64,000 bases of DNA from Streptomyces carminius (GCF_002794255.1 NZ_PGGW01000039.1:1-64000), one strand, 5' to 3'. Positions 51,478-63,002 are shown, counted from the first letter of the stretch. The notes: generated by a model from the sequence alone, not told the origin. Numbers and translations: made by a program.

Positions 51478-53358
51478 TCAGGCCGGGACGTGCCGGTGGT
51501 CCGGGACCGGGCTGAGGGACGGGTCCGCGTCGCGTACGCCCTGTTCGGCCCGGGTGATCGTCCAGGCGGCGTTGACCAGCCCGATGTGGCTGAACGCCTG
51601 CGGGAAGTTGCCCAGCATGCGCCCGGTGTGCGGATCGGCCTCCTCCGCCAGCAGGCCCAGGTCGTTGGCGTGCGAGGCGGCCCGCGCGAAGGTCTCGCGG
51701 GCCTGTCCGGTGCGCCCGGCCAGCGCCTGCGCCTGGGCCAGCCAGAACGTGCACAGCAGGAAGGTGCCCTCGTCGCCGGAGAGCCCGTCCACCCCGCTGG
51801 TGGTGTGGTAGCGGTAGACCATGCCGCGCTCGTCGGTGAGCCGTTCGCCGATCGCGTCGATCGTCGCCAGCATGCGCGGGTCGTCGGCGGGCAGGAAGCC
51901 GGTGATCGCCAGCTGGAGGTTCGAGGCGTCCAGCTCCGGATAGCCGAACGCCTGCGTGTAGGCGCCCGCCTCCTCGCTCCAGCCCCGGGTGAGGATCGCG
52001 GCGCGGATCTCCTCGCGGACCTGCCGCCAGGTGTCGATGCGCGCGGCCGGGCCCAGCCGGTCGCTGAGTTTCAGCGCCCGGTCCAGGGCCACCCAGCACA
52101 TCAGCTTGGAGTACAGGAAGTGCCGGGGCTCGCCCCGCATCTCCCACAGGCCGTGGTCGGGGACGTCCCACAGCTCGGCGGCGGCGTCGGCCAGACTGAC
52201 GGCGAAGTCCCGCAGCTCGGGCCCGGCGTCGTCGAACTCGTGGGCGTAGCGGTAGGCGGTGTCCAGGAACTCGCCGTAGACGTCCGTCTGCGGCTGGTCC
52301 CAGGCGCCGTTGCCGACCCGGACGGGGCGGCTGCCGCGCCAGCCCTCCAGATGGTCCAGCCGCCGCTCCGTCAGATCGTGCTCACCGCCGATGCCGTACA
52401 TGATCTGCAGATGGGAACGGGTCCAGCCGGTGGCCGCCGCGTCGGTCATGAACCTCAGGAACTCCTCGGCCTCGTCGGGGCAGCCGGCCACCCACAGGGC
52501 GTCCATGGTGAAGGCGGCGTCCCGCACCCAGGCGTAGCGGTAGTCCCAGTTGCGCTCCCCGCCCACCTCCTCGGGCAGCGAGGTGGTCGGCGCGGCGACG
52601 ATGGCCCCGGAGGGCTGGTAGCCCAGGCCCTGCAGGACCCGGCCGCTGAGGTTGATCTCCTTCTCCCACTCGCCCCGGTAGTCCTGGTGTTCCCGGGACC
52701 AGTACCGCCAGGCGTCGACGGTGCACCCGAGCTGCTCGGCCAGTTCCTCCTGGCTCCACACGCGCGGCGCGGGCCCGGTCATCGGGCCCCAGTGCAGACC
52801 GAAGTGGAGCGTCTCGCCCGCCCGCAGGTGCGCGGTGCCGTGGGCGGCGTCGGCGTGCTCGTCCAGGACCAGCGGGACGGGGCTGGACAGCGCCAGTACG
52901 GCGGGCCCGCCGCGGGCGATCATGCCGCCGTCGCACTCGCTCAGCAGCGGGACGACCCGGCCGTACTCGGGGCGGGGCCGGAAGTCGGTCGTCACCTCGG
53001 CGGTGCCCTCGGTGCAGGTGACCGACCGGACCAGCAGGTGCGGGGAGCCCGAGCCCAGCCGGTGGGGGTTGTCGCACCGCCCGGTGGACAGGGCGTCGGT
53101 GACGGCCACGGTGCCGGTGGGGGTGGAGAACTCCGTGCACAGCACCAGGGTGTCGTCGAGGTAGTGGCGGCTGACCGGACCTTCGTGGGTGGGACGCAGG
53201 CACCAGGTGCCGGCCTGGTCGTCCAGCAGGGCGGCGAGGACGGACGGGCTGTCGAACCGGGGGAAGCACAGCCAGTCGACCATGCCGGAGCGGCTGACCA
53301 GCGCCGCCGAATGGCGGTCGGACAGCAGCGCGTATTCATCGATGGGGGTGTTCACCAT
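51478..53358 (-). CDS. Glycoside hydrolase family 15 (glucoamylase/trehalase-like)
   Basis: A 626-residue protein. The N-terminal beta-sandwich ([41 protein letters not shown]) is followed by an (alpha/alpha)6 barrel. Catalytic-region motifs are [21 protein letters not shown] and, near the C-terminus, [20 protein letters not shown], whose Glu residues are the expected acid/base pair of GH15. Bacterial members include trehalases and glucan glucohydrolases. There is no signal peptide, so it acts in the cytoplasm. It follows the pyranose-oxidase-like gene after 39 bp and is probably cotranscribed. Confidence 0.92.
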   Translation of the reverse strand: MVNTPIDEYALLSDRHSAALVSRSGMVDWLCFPRFDSPSVLAALLDDQAGTWCLRPTHEGPVSRHYLDDTLVLCTEFSTPTGTVAVTDALSTGRCDNPHRLGSGSPHLLVRSVTCTEGTAEVTTDFRPRPEYGRVVPLLSECDGGMIARGGPAVLALSSPVPLVLDEHADAAHGTAHLRAGETLHFGLHWGPMTGPAPRVWSQEELAEQLGCTVDAWRYWSREHQDYRGEWEKEINLSGRVLQGLGYQPSGAIVAAPTTSLPEEVGGERNWDYRYAWVRDAAFTMDALWVAGCPDEAEEFLRFMTDAAATGWTRSHLQIMYGIGGEHDLTERRLDHLEGWRGSRPVRVGNGAWDQPQTDVYGEFLDTAYRYAHEFDDAGPELRDFAVSLADAAAELWDVPDHGLWEMRGEPRHFLYSKLMCWVALDRALKLSDRLGPAARIDTWRQVREEIRAAILTRGWSEEAGAYTQAFGYPELDASNLQLAITGFLPADDPRMLATIDAIGERLTDERGMVYRYHTTSGVDGLSGDEGTFLLCTFWLAQAQALAGRTGQARETFARAASHANDLGLLAEEADPHTGRMLGNFPQAFSHIGLVNAAWTITRAEQGVRDADPSLSPVPDHRHVPA

Positions 53359-53397
53359 GGAGGTCTCGCCTCTTTACGCCCCTTCTCGGGGCGGAGC

Positions 53398-55041
53398 TCA
53401 GGCCGGGGCGGGGGAAAGGATGCGCCGGGCGGACTTCACGGCCAGCGCGACGCTGGTCAGCGTGGGGTTGCTGGCGTTGCTGCCCGGGATGACGTTGTTG
53501 CCGCCCAGGTAGAGGTTGTCCACACCCCACACCCGGGAGTCGGTGTCCACGACGCTGGTCTGGGAGTCCGTGCCCATCCGGGTCGTCCCGGTGATGTGCA
53601 GCGGCAGGCCGGGCGCGACGAAGCGGGGCTCGGAGCCGGGCAGGAAGCCGCCGAGCACGCTCGCGGCGCGGAGCATGTCCCGCATCATCCGGTGCTGGGT
53701 GGCGCGGTCCTCGGGGGTCAGGGTGAAGTCGAACGTCACCTGCGGCATCCCGAAGGTGTCGTGGCAGCACCCGGAGAACGTCATGCGGTTCTCGGCACGC
53801 GGCTCGATCATCCCGAACCAGCGCAGGTCGACGATGAGCCGGGAGTCCACGTTGGGCGGGACACCGCCGTAGTGGAAGGCGTCGCGGTGGATCTGGCAGT
53901 GCCAGGGCCGCTGCTCGCCGACCGGGATCCACACGTTGGGCTCCGGGTCGTCCTCGGGGATCGGCACCGGGTCCTCCGGGTTGCGCTTGTGGTGCTCGTT
54001 CACCCGGTCGGTGAAGCGCTCGTCGGCGGTGATCGAGTCGACCAGGGCCTGGTGGAACACGATCTGGCAGAACGAGACCGGCTGCTCGTGCAGGTAGCGG
54101 CCCAGGGCGGGCCGGTCCACGCGGGAGGCGGACAGCAACTGGGGGGTGAGGACGGCACCGCCGGCGACCACGAAGTTCCCGGCCTCCACCCGGATCGGCG
54201 CCGACCGGGTCAGATCGACGACCTCCGCGTACTCGACGCGCTCCCCGTCCGGGGTGAGGGCCAGGCGGCGGCACAGGTGCTCGGGGTAGAGGGTGAGGGA
54301 GCCGCCGGACGCCTCGTCCCGGACCAGCAGGCTGCAGTCCTCCTCCAGGTTCATGATCGCGAGCGGGCCCAGCACGGTGTCGGCCCCGCTCCAGTGGACC
54401 ATGGAGGGATCGTCGGTGCGCCGCTCCACCGCGAGCGGCAGGTTGCGCACCTGGTAGGGGTCGCGCAGCTCGGTGAACTCCTCGCTGAGCGCCTCGTGGA
54501 CCACGCGGTGCCGGACCGACATGTCGTAGGCGTCCGTCCGCGTGTTCAGCAGTTTCTCGGCCTCCTGGTACAGCTCGTTCCACTCCACGGCGGTGAGCAG
54601 GTCGCTGCGCTCCAGCACCGGGTGGTGGCGCGGGGTGGCGCAGGTCCAGTGGGTGGCCATGCCGCCGACGCCGTAGGTGACGGCCTCCGCGTCGAGGTTC
54701 CGCTGCGGGTCCTGCTCGGGGTTCTGCCCGTCGGTCACGAAGCCCTTGAAGCGGGACCGGTCGAAGCGGTACGCGGACGGGTCGAGCGTCACCTCGGGGC
54801 GGTCGTTCGGGGGGACCGACAGCAGGTGCAGATGGCCCTGGATCACCGAGGTGAACAGGTCCACGTTGCGCTGGTACTGGTAGCTGTTCTTCAGATGGGC
54901 GCCGGGCCGGGGCGACATCAGCGGGCCCGCGTCGATCATGACCACGTGCTGTCCGGCCTGGACCAGCGTCCGGGCGAACGCGCAGCCCACGGGGCCCGAG
55001 CCGACGACGAACGTGTCCGCCCGGAGGGTCTTGGATGGCAT
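53398..55041 (-). CDS. Pyranose-oxidase-like GMC oxidoreductase
   Basis: A 547-residue flavoprotein. The dinucleotide motif VVGSGPVGCAFARTL is at 12-26. The segment GVGGMATHWTCATPRHHP contains THW, matching the flavinylation segment of pyranose 2-oxidases, whose His binds FAD covalently. The C-terminal catalytic pair appears as HITGTTRMGTDSQ and GGNNVIPGSNASNPTLTSVA. Bacterial relatives oxidise sugars or C-glycosides at C2 or C3. The ATG at 55041 has GGAAGG upstream. Cotranscription with GH15 suggests a shared sugar-handling role. Confidence 0.85.
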   Translation of the reverse strand: MPSKTLRADTFVVGSGPVGCAFARTLVQAGQHVVMIDAGPLMSPRPGAHLKNSYQYQRNVDLFTSVIQGHLHLLSVPPNDRPEVTLDPSAYRFDRSRFKGFVTDGQNPEQDPQRNLDAEAVTYGVGGMATHWTCATPRHHPVLERSDLLTAVEWNELYQEAEKLLNTRTDAYDMSVRHRVVHEALSEEFTELRDPYQVRNLPLAVERRTDDPSMVHWSGADTVLGPLAIMNLEEDCSLLVRDEASGGSLTLYPEHLCRRLALTPDGERVEYAEVVDLTRSAPIRVEAGNFVVAGGAVLTPQLLSASRVDRPALGRYLHEQPVSFCQIVFHQALVDSITADERFTDRVNEHHKRNPEDPVPIPEDDPEPNVWIPVGEQRPWHCQIHRDAFHYGGVPPNVDSRLIVDLRWFGMIEPRAENRMTFSGCCHDTFGMPQVTFDFTLTPEDRATQHRMMRDMLRAASVLGGFLPGSEPRFVAPGLPLHITGTTRMGTDSQTSVVDTDSRVWGVDNLYLGGNNVIPGSNASNPTLTSVALAVKSARRILSPAPA

Positions 55042-55275
55042 CTGGGATTTCCTTCCCGGAGAAGGGCGCACGACCGGGATGCGGCCGGGGACGGCCGGGG
55101 CGCGGTCGGGGACGGCGCGTCCCGGGTGCGCGGCGCGCGTGTGGGGGGTTCGGGGCACCGGCGGCGGTGCCGCGCGCGATGGAGGGTCAAAGGGGCGGAA
55201 CCTCTCGAAAGGGGTGCCCGGTTCTCAGTCTGCATCGCCCGGACGGCGGTCGCACGTCGAGACGTGTGCGGGTGT
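55042..55275. other. Upstream region of the pyranose-oxidase-like operon
   Basis: About 230 bp of GC-rich sequence holding the operon promoter; no boxes could be named with confidence. GGCACC-type short repeats are present but no gene. It joins repeat copy C. Confidence 0.4.
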
Positions 55276-55467
55276 GCACGGGGTTCGCGGGGTGCGGGTT
55301 GGGTGGGTGGTGGGGTCGGGGCCGGTCCGGGGCGGCCATTCCGGACGGTACGATTTACGGCCGTTGACGTGCCACGCGCTGTCGCCCGCTCATTGGCCGC
55401 AAATCGTACTTGAGTGTCCGGAACGGCCGCCCCTCCCCGTCCCCTCCCCGCCGTCACCGGGTGCACC
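55276..55467 (-). repeat. Palindromic dispersed repeat, copy C (short form, reverse orientation)
   Basis: This is the best preserved palindrome: outer arms 55329-55346 and 55416-55433 pair at 17 of 18 positions, and inner arms 55348-55362 and 55395-55409 at 14 of 15. It lacks the insert of the long form. It lies 82 bp after the stop of the HXXEE gene and, with copy D, flanks that gene as an inverted pair. Its outer end (GCACGGGGTTCGCGGGGTGC) recurs as the outer end of copy D. Confidence 0.9.
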
Positions 55468-55548
55468 GCCGTCGCGCCTGCGGTTCCCGCGCCCGCCCGC
55501 GCATGCAGGGAAGGGCCATGGCACCCGATTGCACGTCCGTGCCCGGGG

Positions 55549-56106
55549 TCAGGGGCGCCGTCCGGCGGTGGGCCGGCTCAGGCGGCGCGCCACGGCGGGT
55601 GTTCCGGCGAGGGCGGCCCCGGCCGCGCCCAGGCCGAGCACGGCGTCCCGGGTGCGGAGGGGACGCAGTACGCCCGCGCGCCGCAGCCGGGTGCGGGCCC
55701 ACAGCCAGAACGGGACGACCACCAGTGGCGAGGTCGCCGAGCCGGGGGTGTACCCGCGCACGGCCGCCGCCTGCGCCAGATGTGCCAGGCCGTGCAGTCC
55801 GAACCCGTCCAGGGCCGCCTGGTAGAAGCGGGAGCGCCCGCCGGTGCGGCGCCCGTCGGCGGCAGCGGCGGCGACCAGCACTCCCATACCGGCGACCGCC
55901 AGGGCGAACTCCCGTCCGTCCACCGACTCCAGCCGTCGCCACACGGCGTCCGGCACCTGCGGGAAGCACTCCCGGAGTCCGGGCACCCGGGTGCGGACCC
56001 AGTGCGGTACGGCGAGCAACTCCTCGGCGTCGTGCACCGCCCACGCGGCCGGCAGGCCCAGGGTGGCTCCGGCACCGACCGGCTCGTCTGTTTGTCGTCG
56101 GCTCAT
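55549..56106 (-). CDS. HXXEE-domain membrane protein
   Basis: A 185-residue protein with the HXXEE motif as AVHDAEELLAVPHWVR (His25, Glu28, Glu29). It has TM segments at about 65-85, 120-140 and 150-170, and a further conserved His pair (LHGLAHLAQA). HXXEE proteins are predicted membrane-embedded enzymes of unknown reaction. It is bracketed by repeat copies C and D in inverted orientation, so movement or flanking by a repeat pair is possible. Confidence 0.82.
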   Translation of the reverse strand: MSRRQTDEPVGAGATLGLPAAWAVHDAEELLAVPHWVRTRVPGLRECFPQVPDAVWRRLESVDGREFALAVAGMGVLVAAAAADGRRTGGRSRFYQAALDGFGLHGLAHLAQAAAVRGYTPGSATSPLVVVPFWLWARTRLRRAGVLRPLRTRDAVLGLGAAGAALAGTPAVARRLSRPTAGRRP

Positions 56107-56263
56107 GGACGGCAGTCTGGCACCGGGCCGGGTGTGCCGGGTCCCCGTTCAGATGTGGTGGGGATCGGCTCGCTCAGCAGCCCCGCGCGGATGGGCGACG
56201 GGGCGGGGCGGCCGGAGGGTGGGTGTGTGCACGGGCGGGTGTGGAGGACCTCAGGCGCGACGG

Positions 56264-56480
56264 GGTGCACCCGGCGACGGCGGGGAGGGGACGGGGAGGG
56301 GCGGCCGTTCCGGACACTCTGGGGTCCCCCATGCCGGAGGCCAGGGGAGCGATTTGCGGCCAATGAGCGGGCCACGACACGTGACACGGCAACGGCCGTA
56401 AATCGTACCGTCCGGAATGGTCGCCCCGGACCGGCCCCGACCCCAGCACCCACCCCACCCGCACCCCGCGAACCCCGTGC
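56264..56480 (+). repeat. Palindromic dispersed repeat, copy D (long form)
   Basis: Nearly identical to copy A over about 185 bp, including the insert with GGGGTCCCC. The outer arms are 56298-56315 and 56410-56427; the inner core lies at 56351-56361 and 56393-56404. It also shares extra sequence with copies B and C on the left (GGTGCACCCGG) and with C on the right. It ends within 3 bp of the NUDIX stop codon. Confidence 0.88.
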
Positions 56481-56482
56481 CG

Positions 56483-57022
56483 TCAGGCACCCTCCACGGG
56501 GATCGGCTCGCTGACCAGCAGCCCCGCGCGGCCGGTGCGGCGGGCCTCCTCCAGGGCCGTCAGCCGCCGGTAGCCCTCCGGGCCCATCAGGCGCTCCCAG
56601 ACGGGCCAGTCCTCCGCCGCCCAGCGGTCGTGCTCGGCCGGGTCGAGGCGGATCGCCGCCAGTTGTCCCTCGTCCAGGGTGCCGCCGTCGAAGCAGAAGC
56701 CGATCTTGGCCAGCGGCGCGGTGGCCGGGTCGGCGCGCACGTAGTGCGCCAGCAGGAGGGGGCGGGGGCCTGCCAGGCGCAGCCCGGTCTCCTCGTACGT
56801 CTCGCGGACGGCCGCCTGGTGCGGGTCCTCGCCCGGGTCCAGGTTGCCGCCCGGGAGCTGCCACGGCCGGTTCCGGAAGACCGAGCGGAGCTGGACCGGC
56901 CGGCCGCGGGTGTCGGTGATGTACAGACAGGCGTAGACGGTGGCCTTGGGCAGGGTCGCCAGATAGTCGGCCTGGGCCATGGGGAACGGGATTCCGGCGT
57001 ACTTCTCACTCGCGGCGGTCAT
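56483..57022 (-). CDS. NUDIX hydrolase
   Basis: A 179-residue protein with a complete NUDIX box, GGNLDPGEDPHQAAVRETYEETGL, at residues 58-81 (G-x5-E-x7-REUxEExGU). The N-terminal extension (AGIPFPMAQADYLATLPKATVYACLYI) and WQLPGG are typical. It hydrolyses a nucleoside diphosphate linked to another moiety; the substrate is not predictable. It is a monocistronic gene whose stop abuts repeat copy D. Confidence 0.92.
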   Translation of the reverse strand: MTAASEKYAGIPFPMAQADYLATLPKATVYACLYITDTRGRPVQLRSVFRNRPWQLPGGNLDPGEDPHQAAVRETYEETGLRLAGPRPLLLAHYVRADPATAPLAKIGFCFDGGTLDEGQLAAIRLDPAEHDRWAAEDWPVWERLMGPEGYRRLTALEEARRTGRAGLLVSEPIPVEGA

Positions 57023-57104
57023 GGAACGGTTCTATCCCGTCGGCCGCCGGGTGTGCACGCCCCGCTTCCGGGCGCCCCGTCGCGCGCCGTACGTCTGCTG
57101 GGCG

Positions 57105-59606
<2,502 letters not shown>

Positions 59607-59703
59607 GACGCAGACAGTACGAGGTGAAGGCGGTCCGGCGCGCGGGGGCCGGGACGACGGGGGGAGACATCCGGGGGGAATCGGGGGTGACGGACGTGCC
59701 CTT

Positions 59704-59741
59704 CCGGGCTCCCGCCGCCGTGCGGGGCGGCGGGAGCCCGG
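59704..59741 (-). terminator. Perfect 16-bp stem hairpin after the secreted-protein gene
   Basis: The arms 59704-59719 and 59726-59741 are fully complementary with a 6-nt loop, 10 bp beyond the stop at 59751. It is a strong terminator candidate. Confidence 0.75.
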
Positions 59742-59750
59742 TGCGCCGGG

Positions 59751-60077
59751 TCAGCGGATGACGCGACCGGTCCAGACGCGGCTGTCGTAGAAGAAGTGCT
59801 CCACGGCGAGCTTGTGGCCGCCGCTGTGGTGGACGTAGATCACGACCTGCTCGTTGGGCCGTCCGTTGCTCAGGCTCGTTTTGTGGCAGGTGCCCGGGCT
59901 GACCGGGAAGGTGCCGAAGCTCCGCAGCGGGAACTCCGCGCTGATGGGGTGGGCGCTCTCGTTGCAGAGGTTCAGTCCGCCGCCGGCGGCGTTCGCCGGG
60001 GTCGCCAGACCGGCGAGGAGGACGGTGGACGCGGTGGTCAGGGCGGCGAGGGCCGCGGCGCGGCGCTTGACCTTCGT
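59751..60077 (-). CDS. Small secreted protein, tandem paralogue 1, apparent ACG start
   Basis: A 108-residue protein if read from ACG at 60077. KVKRRAAALAALTTASTVLLAGLATPANA is a textbook signal peptide that would directly follow it, and GAAAGGAG lies upstream. No ATG, GTG, TTG or CTG occurs in frame nearby; the next is an ATG at 60359, far into sequence unlike a gene. The mature part shares LCNE, ISAEFP, PGTC, EQVV, GGHKLAV and HFFYDSR with the neighbouring paralogue. Either a rare ACG codon is used or the start was lost by an ATG-to-ACG change. The function is unknown. Confidence 0.6.
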   Translation of the reverse strand, partial: TKVKRRAAALAALTTASTVLLAGLATPANAAGGGLNLCNESAHPISAEFPLRSFGTFPVSPGTCHKTSLSNGRPNEQVVIYVHHSGGHKLAVEHFFYDSRVWTGRVIR

Positions 60078-60349
60078 GAGTACGGGACTCCTTTCGGGAA
60101 CCGTCCGGTGATCGGCCGGATCGGGATGTCCCGGACGGTAACCGTGCCAGGTGACGGCGCGGGGGTGTGGCTGAAGGGGGCGGGACGATCCGGAGCTGAA
60201 GGCTCCGCACGCGCTGGTGTAGGGGCCGTTCCTCCCTCCGGCCCGCCCGGAGGGTCGGTGCCGGTCCGTGGCGGTGCCCCGGTGGGCGGGGTGGGGGGCG
60301 GGGCGGGGACTTTCCGCGGGGAGGATGGGGAAGGGTTCTCTGCCCCGGC
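60078..60349. other. Spacer between the tandem secreted-protein genes
   Basis: About 270 bp. Its first part contains a conserved leader, GAACCGTCCGGTG followed by TCGGCCGGATC (about 60098-60123), that is also found before the other paralogue (about 60749-60775). This indicates the promoter or leader was duplicated with the gene. I see no ORF. Confidence 0.5.
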
Positions 60350-60383
60350 GGTCCCGCACCGCCGTACGCGGCGGTGCGGGACC
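60350..60383 (-). terminator. Perfect 14-bp stem hairpin after the second secreted-protein gene
   Basis: The arms 60350-60363 and 60370-60383 are fully complementary with a 6-nt loop, 14 bp after the stop of the paralogue at 60397. Each paralogue thus has its own terminator. Confidence 0.75.
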
Positions 60384-60396
60384 GGGCAGCGCCGGG

Positions 60397-60735
60397 TCAG
60401 CGGACGACGCGGGTGTGCCAGGTGCGGCTGTCGTAGAAGAAGTGGTCCACGGCGAGCTTGTGGCCGCCGTCGTAGTGGGCGTAGACCACGACCTGCTCGT
60501 CGGCCTGTCCGCCGGCGATGGGGTTGCTCCAGCAGGTGCCGGGCCGGATCAGGGTCGTGCTCCAGCCGCCCCGCCGCGGGAACTCCCCGGTGATGCTCTG
60601 GGCACGCTCGTTGCAGAGGGTCATCCCGCTGCCGCGGCCGGGCAGGGGGATCTCGATGGCCGAGGCCGGGACGGCCAGGGCGGCCAGGAGGCCGGTCGTC
60701 ACGGTCGCGAGGGCGGCCATACGGCGCACGCGCAT
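60397..60735 (-). CDS. Small secreted protein, tandem paralogue 2
   Basis: A 112-residue protein from a normal ATG preceded by AAGGAG. The signal peptide (MRVRRMAALATVTTGLLAALAVPASA) is about 26 residues. The mature protein of about 85 residues has two Cys (LCNE and PGTC, probably a disulfide) and the motif HYDGGHKLAVDHFFYDSRTWHTRVVR. I recognise no family. It and the 59751 gene are tandem duplicates with very similar C-termini. Export and a small folded surface or extracellular role are inferred. Confidence 0.75.
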   Translation of the reverse strand: MRVRRMAALATVTTGLLAALAVPASAIEIPLPGRGSGMTLCNERAQSITGEFPRRGGWSTTLIRPGTCWSNPIAGGQADEQVVVYAHYDGGHKLAVDHFFYDSRTWHTRVVR

Positions 60736-60892
60736 ATCTGCTCCTTGTCGGGAACCGTCCGGTGGTCGGCCGGATCAGCGCCCCGAACGTACGGCGGCTG
60801 CGGTGTCCGTGCGGTCGCGGTGGGTGCCCGGGCGGGCGGTCGGCGCGCGGGCCGGGGTTGAGCCGAGGAGCACGGTGTGGGAACGTGATCGG

Positions 60893-61216
60893 TTACGTCG
60901 TGCCCGGTTGTCCGCCGGCGCCGGGGTCCGGGGCGTCCCCGGTGCCGCCCGGGTCGTCCGCCGTGCGCCGGGCGCGCCGGATCGCCGCCTCGCGGCGGCG
61001 GACGAACCAGATGCCGTACAGGCCCAGGACGCCGCCCGCCAGGCAGGTCCACAGCCACCAGGTGCGGTCGTGGTCGGCGAACCAGCCGTAGAAGGGGAGC
61101 TGGACCAGGAACATCGTGAACCAGATGACCGTGCCGCCCACGACGACGGCGACGATGTTGCCCTCCAGTGGCTCGGGCGCCTCCCGCTTCCCGTCAGTCC
61201 ACCTGCTCAAGCCCAT
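60893..61216 (-). CDS. DUF2530 membrane protein
   Basis: A 107-residue protein with two membrane helices (GNIVAVVVGGTVIWFTMFLVQL and WWLWTCLAGGVLGLYGIWFV) followed by a basic segment and a disordered Gly/Pro tail. The pattern matches DUF2530, found in actinobacteria beside purine permeases. It is divergent from the NCS2 gene here. The function is unknown. Confidence 0.85.
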   Translation of the reverse strand: MGLSRWTDGKREAPEPLEGNIVAVVVGGTVIWFTMFLVQLPFYGWFADHDRTWWLWTCLAGGVLGLYGIWFVRRREAAIRRARRTADDPGGTGDAPDPGAGGQPGTT

Positions 61217-61520
61217 CGTCGGCCCCTTCGGTCCTGGTCACCCCGTGGTCCGCCGTGTCCCGCGGCGGCTGGGACCAGCGTAACCACGTGGTGCGGTGGT
61301 GCCGCCCGGGGTGGGCCGGACGGCCCAACCGGTGGTTGGACGGGGGCCGGCGGGAGGGGCGGAGCGTGTGGGGAGGGTCACGGGAGGGGAGCGGAATGTC
61401 TACGCGCGCAGATGTCCTTTGCCGGTCATGGCGCGTTCATACTGAAGGCACCTGGGGCGGGCCGCCCCCTCCGCCGGAACGCCCAGGAACGATCTCCGTA
61501 CCGCTCACCGAAGGTCACGC
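61217..61520. other. Divergent promoter region, DUF2530 and purine permease genes
   Basis: Just over 300 bp without a gene or strong hairpin. I looked for a purine-riboswitch-like fold before the permease and saw no conserved core. Confidence 0.4.
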
Positions 61521-63002
61521 ATGCCCGCTCCGGCCCCCGCCGCTCCGGAAAACCCGGCCGCCCCCGGCAAGGACTCCGGAACCCCGCCGCCCGACAGCGG
61601 CCTCGACCGGTTCTTCAAACTCTCCGAGCGAGGCTCGACCGTGGGCCGCGAGCTGCGTGGCGGACTCGCCACCTTCTTCGCGATGGCCTACATCATCGTG
61701 CTGAACCCGATCATCCTCGGCGCGGGCACCGACAAGTTCGGCCAGCAGCTCGACAACGCCCAGCTCGTCACCGCCACCGCGCTGATCGCCGGACTCACCA
61801 CCGTCCTGATGGGGGTCATCGGCAACGTCCCCATCGCCCTGGCCGCCGGCCTGGGCATCAACGCCGTGGTATCCCTCCAGCTCGCGCCCCAGATGAGCTG
61901 GCCCGACGCGATGGGCATGGTCGTCCTGGCGGGCCTGGTGCTGATGGTCCTGGTCGCCTCCGGGCTGCGGGAACGCATCATGAACGTCATCCCCGGCGGG
62001 CTGCGGCGGGCCATCGCCATCGGCATCGGCCTGTTCATCACCCTCATCGGCCTGGTGGACTCCGGCTTCGTCACCCGCAACCCGGACGCCGCGCACACCA
62101 CCGTTCCGCTCGGCCTCGGCCAGGGCGGTCAGCTCACGGGCTGGCCGGTGCTCGTCTTCGTGCTCGGTCTGGCACTGACGTTCGTGCTGATCACCCGGGG
62201 GGTCAGGGGCGCGATCCTGATCAGCATCGTGACGATGACCGTGGTGGCCGTGGTGATCAACACCATCGCCGAGATCCCCGACTCGGCCTGGGGCCTGGCC
62301 GTGCCGAACCTGCCCGAGAAGATCGTCAGCACCCCCGACTTCGGGCTGCTGGGCGAGGTCAGCCTCTTCGGCGGCTTCGCGGAGGTCGGCGTGCTGACCG
62401 GCTCGCTGTTCGTCTTCACCGTGCTGCTGTCCGGTTTCTTCGACGCGATGGGCACGATCATCGGTGTCGGCCACGAGGCGCGGCTGACCGACGAGCAGGG
62501 CCGGGTGCCCCGCATGGGCCGCATCCTGATGGTGGACGGCGTCGCCGTCGCGGGCGGCGGCCTCGGGTCCTGCTCGGCCAACACCTGCTTCGTGGAGTCC
62601 ACCGCCGGCGTCGGCGAGGGCGCCCGCACCGGACTGGCCAACATCGCCACCGGCACCCTGTTCCTGCTGGCCCTGGTCTTCACCCCGCTGGCCACCGTGG
62701 TGCCCTCGCACGCCGCCACCCCGGCGCTGGTCGTCGTCGGCTTCATGATCATGGCGTCGAACGTGCGGGACATCGACTGGAGCGACCACACCGTCGCCGT
62801 TCCGGCGTTCCTGACGCTGATCTCGATGCCCTTCACCTACAGCATCACCAACGGCATCGGCATCGGGGTGCTCTCCTACATCCTGCTGCGCACCGCGACC
62901 GGGCGCTTCCGCGGGATCCCGTGGCTGCTGAACGCCGTCGGTGCCTGCTTCCTGGTCTACTTCCTGCTCGACCCGGTCGAGCAGTTGCTGGGGATCGGCT
63001 GA
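61521..63002 (+). CDS. NCS2 family purine permease (AzgA/PbuG type)
   Basis: A 493-residue membrane protein with about 13 TM helices. The N-terminal signature LRGGLATFFAMAYIIVLNPIILG and the substrate-site motif SCSANTCFVESTAGVGEGARTGL place it in the AzgA/PbuG branch, importers of adenine, guanine or hypoxanthine. GNVPIALAAGLGINAVV and FFDAMGTIIGVG are further family segments. A Pro/Ala-rich N-terminal tail of 25 residues precedes the membrane part. A perfect hairpin follows. Confidence 0.92.
   Translation: MPAPAPAAPENPAAPGKDSGTPPPDSGLDRFFKLSERGSTVGRELRGGLATFFAMAYIIVLNPIILGAGTDKFGQQLDNAQLVTATALIAGLTTVLMGVIGNVPIALAAGLGINAVVSLQLAPQMSWPDAMGMVVLAGLVLMVLVASGLRERIMNVIPGGLRRAIAIGIGLFITLIGLVDSGFVTRNPDAAHTTVPLGLGQGGQLTGWPVLVFVLGLALTFVLITRGVRGAILISIVTMTVVAVVINTIAEIPDSAWGLAVPNLPEKIVSTPDFGLLGEVSLFGGFAEVGVLTGSLFVFTVLLSGFFDAMGTIIGVGHEARLTDEQGRVPRMGRILMVDGVAVAGGGLGSCSANTCFVESTAGVGEGARTGLANIATGTLFLLALVFTPLATVVPSHAATPALVVVGFMIMASNVRDIDWSDHTVAVPAFLTLISMPFTYSITNGIGIGVLSYILLRTATGRFRGIPWLLNAVGACFLVYFLLDPVEQLLGIG

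Noticed and set aside
47759..52171. Very long antisense open frame (about 1470 codons, minus strand)
   Set aside because: It runs opposite the GHKL ATPase and GH15 genes, with Gly/Arg/Gln-rich shadow composition and no domains. High-GC genomes produce such open antisense frames.
51355..55413. 1352-codon plus-strand open frame
   Set aside because: Antisense to GH15 and the pyranose-oxidase-like gene; composition is shadow-like (long runs of Gly, Val, Gln, Arg) without motifs.
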